A stretch of 64,000 nt of DNA. Origin: VRUG01 sp965372745. Its GTDB lineage: Bacteria > Planctomycetota > Phycisphaerae > Sedimentisphaerales > Anaerobacaceae. A program made the position numbers and the translations under genes. Shown piece by piece: positions 59,702-64,000 of this stretch. Below the pieces are notes generated by a model. That model ran no database searches, was not told where the DNA came from, and saw only the letters and a program-made list of their open reading frames with translations. The DNA is taken from contig CBDVDM010000006.1 of NCBI GenBank assembly GCA_965372745.1, forward strand, positions 6,951 through 70,950, read 5' to 3'. The number at the start of each line of letters is the position of its first letter. Position 1 is the stretch's first letter.

Positions 59702-60337
59702 TCAGCGTAATCAGCGTTAAAAAAACTCTTTAATTTCTCCCTGCTGTTTTCGTGGCGGAAATCAATCAAATGCGCAAGTGTTTTTTTTCAACATGTAAAT
59801 TCATGCGCATTTTGATGCATTTCATGTCAATTCGTGCGCGTTTCTGCGCTTTTTTGTTCATTTTTGCGTGCTTTTTTGCACCAATTTTTGACCAACTTGC
59901 GCATTTAATCGCACCCAAACCCCCTATCCCCCCTAACCACAGTAGCAAATAGTCAATAATAAATAATAAATGGTTGGTTAATCTCTCATTTTTCCTTTGC
60001 TCGCCAGCCTTGTCCACACGGCAGCCTAAATTCAAACAGAAAATGCTAAAGTGCGTTATCTGGGAAATCCGGGGTAATATTTTTTTCAATTTTAGCTATT
60101 TTATTATACAAAAACACTCGAAATCTGGTAGAATCCAACCTTGTAGTGCTTTATCAGCGTTTTGGGATAAAGTGAAGGTTGATTACGTCTCTATTTTAGA
60201 GTTTATAGCATTAAGATAGGGAGGTCTGATTTTTTTATGGGTGTGTTGTCCTGAGTATTAACTCACATGGTTTAAAAAAAGTGCTGCGTGAATAAGAAAA
60301 TATGTAGATAACAACTGGAATTTAGGAGGCTGCAAAA
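59702..60337. other. Noncoding gap after the DUF4062 module
   Basis: About 640 bp. From 59800 to 59910 the sequence repeats short words (TGCGC next to T-runs, several times). A frame on the minus strand (59766-60089) would give a 107-residue basic peptide, but it lacks support. A perfect AGGAGG stands before the Rrf2 start. No promoter or RNA is clear. Confidence 0.4.
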
Positions 60338-60730
60338 ATGAAAATTAGTAGATCTACAGGTTATGCACTGCTGGCTGTTGGATATATCGCAAAACACCAG
60401 GAAAAGGGGATTATTCTATCTCAAAGCATCTCAAAGGAATACAACATTCCATTGGAATACCTGCTTAAGATTCTCCAGCAACTGGTAAGGGCAAATGTAC
60501 TTCGCAGCAAAAGAGGTCCAAGAGGCGGTTTCTCGTTGGCCAGACCCACAAAGAAAATCAACATGCTGAATATCATCGAAGCTGTTGAAGGACCAATTAT
60601 CAACCAGCTGAATCTCGTCGAGCAGGCACCAAAAGAGAAATTTAGCTCAAAGACAGAACAAGCTTACGAAAAAGCATTGCAGCAGGCGAAAACTGTCTTT
60701 GAAAAAACTAAGCTTACTGATCTGCTCTAA
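60338..60730 (+). CDS. Rrf2 family transcriptional regulator
   Basis: 130 residues. Winged helix with ISRSTGYALLAVGYIAKH and the hallmark RGPRGGFSLARPTKKI. The three cysteines that hold Fe-S clusters in IscR and NsrR are absent, so it must sense something else or act as a plain repressor. AGGAGG lies 9 bases before the ATG. Followed 18 bp later by the MazG-like gene. Confidence 0.9.
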   Translation: MKISRSTGYALLAVGYIAKHQEKGIILSQSISKEYNIPLEYLLKILQQLVRANVLRSKRGPRGGFSLARPTKKINMLNIIEAVEGPIINQLNLVEQAPKEKFSSKTEQAYEKALQQAKTVFEKTKLTDLL

Positions 60731-60748
60731 TATGGTTGATAACTAAGT

Positions 60749-61012
60749 ATGCACATTGCCCAGTTTCAAAAGTTTATCGCTGACAAATACGGAAAAAGAG
60801 ACCGCCAACGGGGTACTCCAGCCACTTTTTTATGGTTTATTGAAGAAGTGGGTGAGCTTGCAACTGCGTTAGCCTCCGATGACCAGCAAAATAAAGAAGA
60901 AGAGTTTGCCGATGTATTTGCATGGCTTGCTACACTCGCGAACATTAACGATATCGACATGGAAAAAGCCTGTGAAAGATACACTAAGGGCGATATCATC
61001 GGCTTTAAATAA
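60749..61012 (+). CDS. MazG-like nucleotide pyrophosphohydrolase
   Basis: 87 residues, a small all-alpha NTP pyrophosphatase. The metal motif EEVGELATAL with the second half EEEFADVFAWLATLA (E-x2-E ... E-x2-D) is complete. Such single-domain proteins hydrolyse (d)NTPs to monophosphates and pyrophosphate and clear damaged nucleotides. Coupled with the Rrf2 gene and ended by a strong terminator. Confidence 0.88.
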   Translation: MHIAQFQKFIADKYGKRDRQRGTPATFLWFIEEVGELATALASDDQQNKEEEFADVFAWLATLANINDIDMEKACERYTKGDIIGFK

Positions 61013-61057
61013 GATAGAGACAAGCAAACTTCTTTGTTTCTCTATCTTGTTTTTTTC
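61011..61057 (+). terminator. Rho-independent terminator after the MazG-like gene
   Basis: AAGATAGAGA and TCTCTATCTT form a perfect 10-bp stem (61011-61020 with 61039-61048), followed by G and seven T. It begins inside the stop codon and sits exactly between two convergent genes, so it may serve both. Confidence 0.85.
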
Positions 61058-63121
61058 TCAATCACCAACTTCGTCAGGATGTTGTATGCCTGTGTCCTTG
61101 CTGGCTGCTGCCAATGCGCGATAGAAACACCATCCCAGGCCGCCTATCAAAAGTAAAAATACTACTGCTAATATTATATAAGATACTCCGCTTAGCTTAT
61201 CACGTATCGGTATCACTTTTTCTTCAATCTCAACTGTAGCCGTCACGCCTACAAGAATCAATGCGATAAACGCACTTACATCCATTATCCCCAAAAGCCC
61301 TGCCCACCTCGCAAACCACGAACACTGGCTGCTAGACGTATTGGTTTTTTCAAGAATATAGTTACCCAGGATAATTGCGGCAAGACCACCCGCCGGCAGC
61401 AACCAGAATACAGGATTACATACAATTTGATTTGCTGTTTCAGATACCGATTTTGAAAGAGAAACTACTAACAACACCGCTGATATTAATGCCAATACAA
61501 ACGCCGCCAGACCACCTCTTTTACCTTTAATTTCCAATTCCTGTTCAGGCCGCGAGGGCTCAGCAATATCCGTCCGACCTTTAAGAAAACTAAAAACAAT
61601 CGCAATCAGCGGCACTAATACCCATACTCCAACACCAACACAATTTGTCAATATCCATTCACCATCCGGAGTTCTTAAAAAACCGCTTTCGTTATTAATA
61701 TCATCAAAAAGCTGCCAGAAAAAAAGTGTCCCCAGAGCAATCGGTATTACTATGCGAATTAAATAATTCCACCATTTGCCTATCTTCCAGTCACTGCGAC
61801 TGTTTGCGTGACGACGTAATGTTTCTATCCGCCAAAGCCAGCCAATAACTACACATTCAAGTAAACCCAAAAGAGCTATTCCGCGAGTACCATTTACAAA
61901 GCCGTCAATTGTATCGAGCCAGTTCAAGCCCCCTTCCGTTATAAAAATCAGGCCTATCGCCAATCCAACCAGACTCATAACCGGAAGGACTATACTCCTG
62001 CGCCACCCCGTCTTATCTATAATACTCGCCAACACCGACTCTGTTATCGAAAATGCCGAATCAATCCCCAACGTAACCAGGGCAAAGAAAAAGATAAAAC
62101 TAAAATACGCTGAATAAGGCAGTTGTGCCAAGGCGTATGGAAACGCTACAAATGCCAGTGACGGCCCTTTAGCAGCCACATCCTCAACTCCCACCGGATT
62201 GCCGCTTTGCTGGGTCACAAAAGCCATCCCGCCCAACGTCGCAAATACCGCTAAACCGGCGATAAAGCTCGTACCGAAATCAGCCAAACCTATTATCGCT
62301 GCATTATTATTTATATCGCTTTTTTTGTGCAGGAAACTGGCATAAGTTATCATCACTCCGAAGGCCAGGCTCAATGAGAAAAATACCTGACCGAAGGCAT
62401 ATCGCCATGTATCCGGTTTAGCAAGCTCGGACCACACAGGGTCTAAATAATACACCAGACCCTGCATACTGCCTTCCAGAGTTAATCCTCGAACCGCTAA
62501 TACTAAAAGCATCAGCCACGGCAGCGGAACCGTAAACCAGACTATCCTGCCTACCAGTTTGACTCCCTTACAGATACAAAGATACATGGCCAACCATGTT
62601 ATTATCAATGGCCAAACAATATTTATCCGAAGAGAACCTAATTGAGTACCTTCCTTGAAACCAAGATAATCATTGAAAAAGAACTCCCTGGCTTTTGCTA
62701 CCCCATCAATCCCTTCTCCCGCCCAAGGCAACTGTCCACCATTAAATATCCCCTCAACACTGTACCGCAGGAAGCTGAAACAATAGGCCAATATCACCGG
62801 ATAATACGTTACTATTGCAAAACCAAGAAGAGTTCCCCACCAACCCACAAGTTCAAAACGCCTGTGACCCCGTTTAAACGCATCCGGAGCAGCACGCTGG
62901 GTATAATGACCAAGGCTGAATTCAAGAACCAGTAAAGGTATGCCGATTAAAAACAATGCAGCTATATAAGGTATCAAAAACGCCCCGCCGCCGTAACTGT
63001 AGAGCTTATACGGGAATCCCCACAAGTTACCCAGGCCTACCGCAGAACCCACCGCTGCAAGTATAAATCCACCCCGTGTACCCCAGCTTTCTCTTTGTTC
63101 CTCCAAAAGCTCCGGGCCCAC
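61058..63121 (-). CDS. Sodium:neurotransmitter symporter (NSS/SLC6-like), extended C terminus
   Basis: 687 residues with a GTG start (GGAGG 6 bases upstream). The LeuT-like core includes RGGFILAAVGSAVGLGNLWGF and YGGGAFLIPYI in helix 1-2, with the unwound first helix that binds Na+ and substrate. About twelve helices run to residue 520. Family members import amino acids or similar small amines with Na+. Bacterial NSS proteins usually have 440-520 residues; here some 160 more follow, with two or three further helices (VLALISAVLLVVSLSK, WLLPAGGLAAIILGNYIL, YIILAVVFLLLIGGLGW). Confidence 0.88.
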   Translation of the reverse strand: MGPELLEEQRESWGTRGGFILAAVGSAVGLGNLWGFPYKLYSYGGGAFLIPYIAALFLIGIPLLVLEFSLGHYTQRAAPDAFKRGHRRFELVGWWGTLLGFAIVTYYPVILAYCFSFLRYSVEGIFNGGQLPWAGEGIDGVAKAREFFFNDYLGFKEGTQLGSLRINIVWPLIITWLAMYLCICKGVKLVGRIVWFTVPLPWLMLLVLAVRGLTLEGSMQGLVYYLDPVWSELAKPDTWRYAFGQVFFSLSLAFGVMITYASFLHKKSDINNNAAIIGLADFGTSFIAGLAVFATLGGMAFVTQQSGNPVGVEDVAAKGPSLAFVAFPYALAQLPYSAYFSFIFFFALVTLGIDSAFSITESVLASIIDKTGWRRSIVLPVMSLVGLAIGLIFITEGGLNWLDTIDGFVNGTRGIALLGLLECVVIGWLWRIETLRRHANSRSDWKIGKWWNYLIRIVIPIALGTLFFWQLFDDINNESGFLRTPDGEWILTNCVGVGVWVLVPLIAIVFSFLKGRTDIAEPSRPEQELEIKGKRGGLAAFVLALISAVLLVVSLSKSVSETANQIVCNPVFWLLPAGGLAAIILGNYILEKTNTSSSQCSWFARWAGLLGIMDVSAFIALILVGVTATVEIEEKVIPIRDKLSGVSYIILAVVFLLLIGGLGWCFYRALAAASKDTGIQHPDEVGD

Positions 63122-63174
63122 TGCTCACCTCCATGTATTTAATCTAGCGTCGTTCGTCGCTCGCTTCGTTGAGA

Positions 63175-63195
63175 CCGACTGTGTCGGCAGCTAAA
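63175..63195 (-). repeat. TTAG-headed palindrome upstream of the symporter gene
   Basis: On the minus strand TTAG-CTG-CCGAC-aca-GTCGG: the same head as the RAYT-linked units. It lies between the amidohydrolase-like and symporter genes. Confidence 0.5.
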
Positions 63196-63204
63196 CCTAA
63201 CTTT

Positions 63205-63981
63205 TTATACGATAAGCAACTCAAGCGAGTCCCGTTCGATTATACTTCGTATAGTACTGAGCGGTACTGTCAGCAGATTCTTATCACCCAACAGCTTATT
63301 AAATCCGAGCAACGCCTCTATACACTCACTCGCATTGCCTGATGGAAAACCGCTCCCAAACAAGAGCTTGTCCATCACTCCCCTCTCGTAAGCGTTCAAC
63401 ACAATATTATATATCTGCCAGACATTCCCCGCCTTCATCGTCAAATCAGCATACACATTCTTATGCTTGGACACCATCGCAAGTGTCTGGTCGACAAATG
63501 GGATACCCATACTGCCGATAATTATTTTCAAAGACTTAAATTTACGAGCGACCTCATCGAGCAGATATGGCTGGGCATAATCCAGCACTGCTTCATGGCC
63601 GAGCACTCCGCCGTTATGAAAAAATACCGGCAATCCCAATTCCTGTACCGACTCATAAAGCTGCATCGCCCTGCTGTGACACGGATGAAAGTCACCGCGA
63701 CTGCAATACAGAACCACACCTTTTAATCCCAACTGCTCTGTAACTGTTTTTACACCCTTTACGCTAATATCATCTTTTTTCGGGTCTATAACAGCAAACC
63801 CGACCATCTTTTTCGGATGACCATTTACATACTCCGACACCTTCTTATTCGCATCTTCATTTGAATCCTTTCCCATTGCAAGTACGATACAGGCATCTAC
63901 GGGTTCAGCTGCTTCCCAGTGTTCAGACGGGTCTATCTCACCGGCTATGCGGCTTAGATGTGTGTGACAGTCAACTATCAT
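63205..63981 (-). CDS. Amidohydrolase_2-like protein with missing metal ligands
   Basis: 258 residues, a compact TIM barrel of the ACMSD/amidohydrolase 2 type. VDCHTHLS at the start keeps H-x-H, and FFHNGG supplies another histidine. However, the usual G-H-M-G reads GSMG (IIIGSMGIPF), and the usual FGSDFP reads FGSGFP, so two metal ligands or catalytic residues are replaced. It may be a non-hydrolytic relative. The ATG at 63981 is followed by a start region typical of the family; AAAGGCG precedes it. Confidence 0.75.
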   Translation of the reverse strand: MIVDCHTHLSRIAGEIDPSEHWEAAEPVDACIVLAMGKDSNEDANKKVSEYVNGHPKKMVGFAVIDPKKDDISVKGVKTVTEQLGLKGVVLYCSRGDFHPCHSRAMQLYESVQELGLPVFFHNGGVLGHEAVLDYAQPYLLDEVARKFKSLKIIIGSMGIPFVDQTLAMVSKHKNVYADLTMKAGNVWQIYNIVLNAYERGVMDKLLFGSGFPSGNASECIEALLGFNKLLGDKNLLTVPLSTIRSIIERDSLELLIV

Positions 63982-64000
63982 TTTTTATCGCCTTTAATCC

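Noticed and set aside
59766..60089. 107-residue basic reading frame on the minus strand
   Set aside because: It is made of short T-rich/TGCGC word repeats read backwards, has no ribosome site or recognisable motif, and looks like low-complexity intergenic DNA.

Overview
The window looks like a chromosomal segment of a moderate-GC planctomycete, most likely class Phycisphaerae (Sedimentisphaerales-like). This is inferred from gene content, not from a marker tree. The supporting signs are a bacterial topoisomerase VI B subunit, a long prepilin/type II secretion cluster whose proteins are rich in Asp-Pro-Asn, a Fn3-like repeat of a type common in that group inserted into a GspK pseudopilin, Na+-translocating NADH:quinone reductase (Nqr), and heme synthesis through siroheme (Ahb route). 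Most genes read on the minus strand. Many promoters fit a sigma-70-type -35/-10 pair with a 17-bp spacer, and GTG or TTG starts are common.

Layout. 1-7.2 kb: 5' end of a CDF metal transporter, glmM-like mutase, top6B, serA, a lipoprotein, a DUF2752 protein and an inositol-monophosphatase-like gene. 7.2-21.4 kb: secretion/pilus block. It holds the motor ATPases PilB and PilT, then, from a separate promoter, GspE and GspF, three GspG-like prepilins, and H, I, J and K-like minor pseudopilins. No secretin or GspC/L/M is present. 21.4-27.4 kb: cinA, a HepT/MntA toxin-antitoxin pair, a YchF-like GTPase, a fumarase-type beta subunit, precorrin-2 dehydrogenase, rplU, a class IV aminotransferase and tRNA-Arg(TCG). 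27.5-29.7 kb: a decayed stretch with an AT-rich orphan gene, a broken periplasmic binding protein gene and a truncated prenyl-diphosphate synthase. 29.7-35.1 kb: a complete nqrABCDEF operon whose NqrA carries two intact 4Fe-4S motifs. 35.2-37.6 kb: a REP-associated tyrosine transposase (RAYT) flanked by TTAG-headed palindromes, and an orphan PD-(D/E)XK-like nuclease gene.

37.8-47.1 kb: heme cluster. It holds cobA-hemD fusion, hemL, ahbC, ahbD, hemA, one ahbB-type siroheme decarboxylase, hemC and hemB. Together with the precorrin-2 dehydrogenase at 25.2 kb this covers nearly the whole path from glutamyl-tRNA to heme. A small inverted-repeat element (MITE) lies between the divergent ahbB and hemC promoters, and a shortened second copy lies directly upstream of tRNA-Arg(CCG)-hemB. 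47.4-53.1 kb: waaA, a homocysteine methyltransferase-like gene, a lipoprotein, a conserved hypothetical, a ComEA-like protein and a GH10-like protein with an altered active-site motif. 53.5-55.9 kb: STAS and RsbW-type partner-switching regulators in one cluster with a cell-wall amidase lipoprotein. 56.1-59.7 kb: an AT-rich two-gene module, a DUF4062/TIR-like protein followed 4 bp later by a 969-residue protein I do not recognise. It has its own promoter, is bordered upstream by TTAG palindromes, and is the best candidate for an undescribed, possibly defence-related system. 60.3-64 kb: Rrf2 regulator, MazG-like pyrophosphohydrolase, a long sodium:neurotransmitter symporter and an amidohydrolase-like protein lacking some usual metal ligands.
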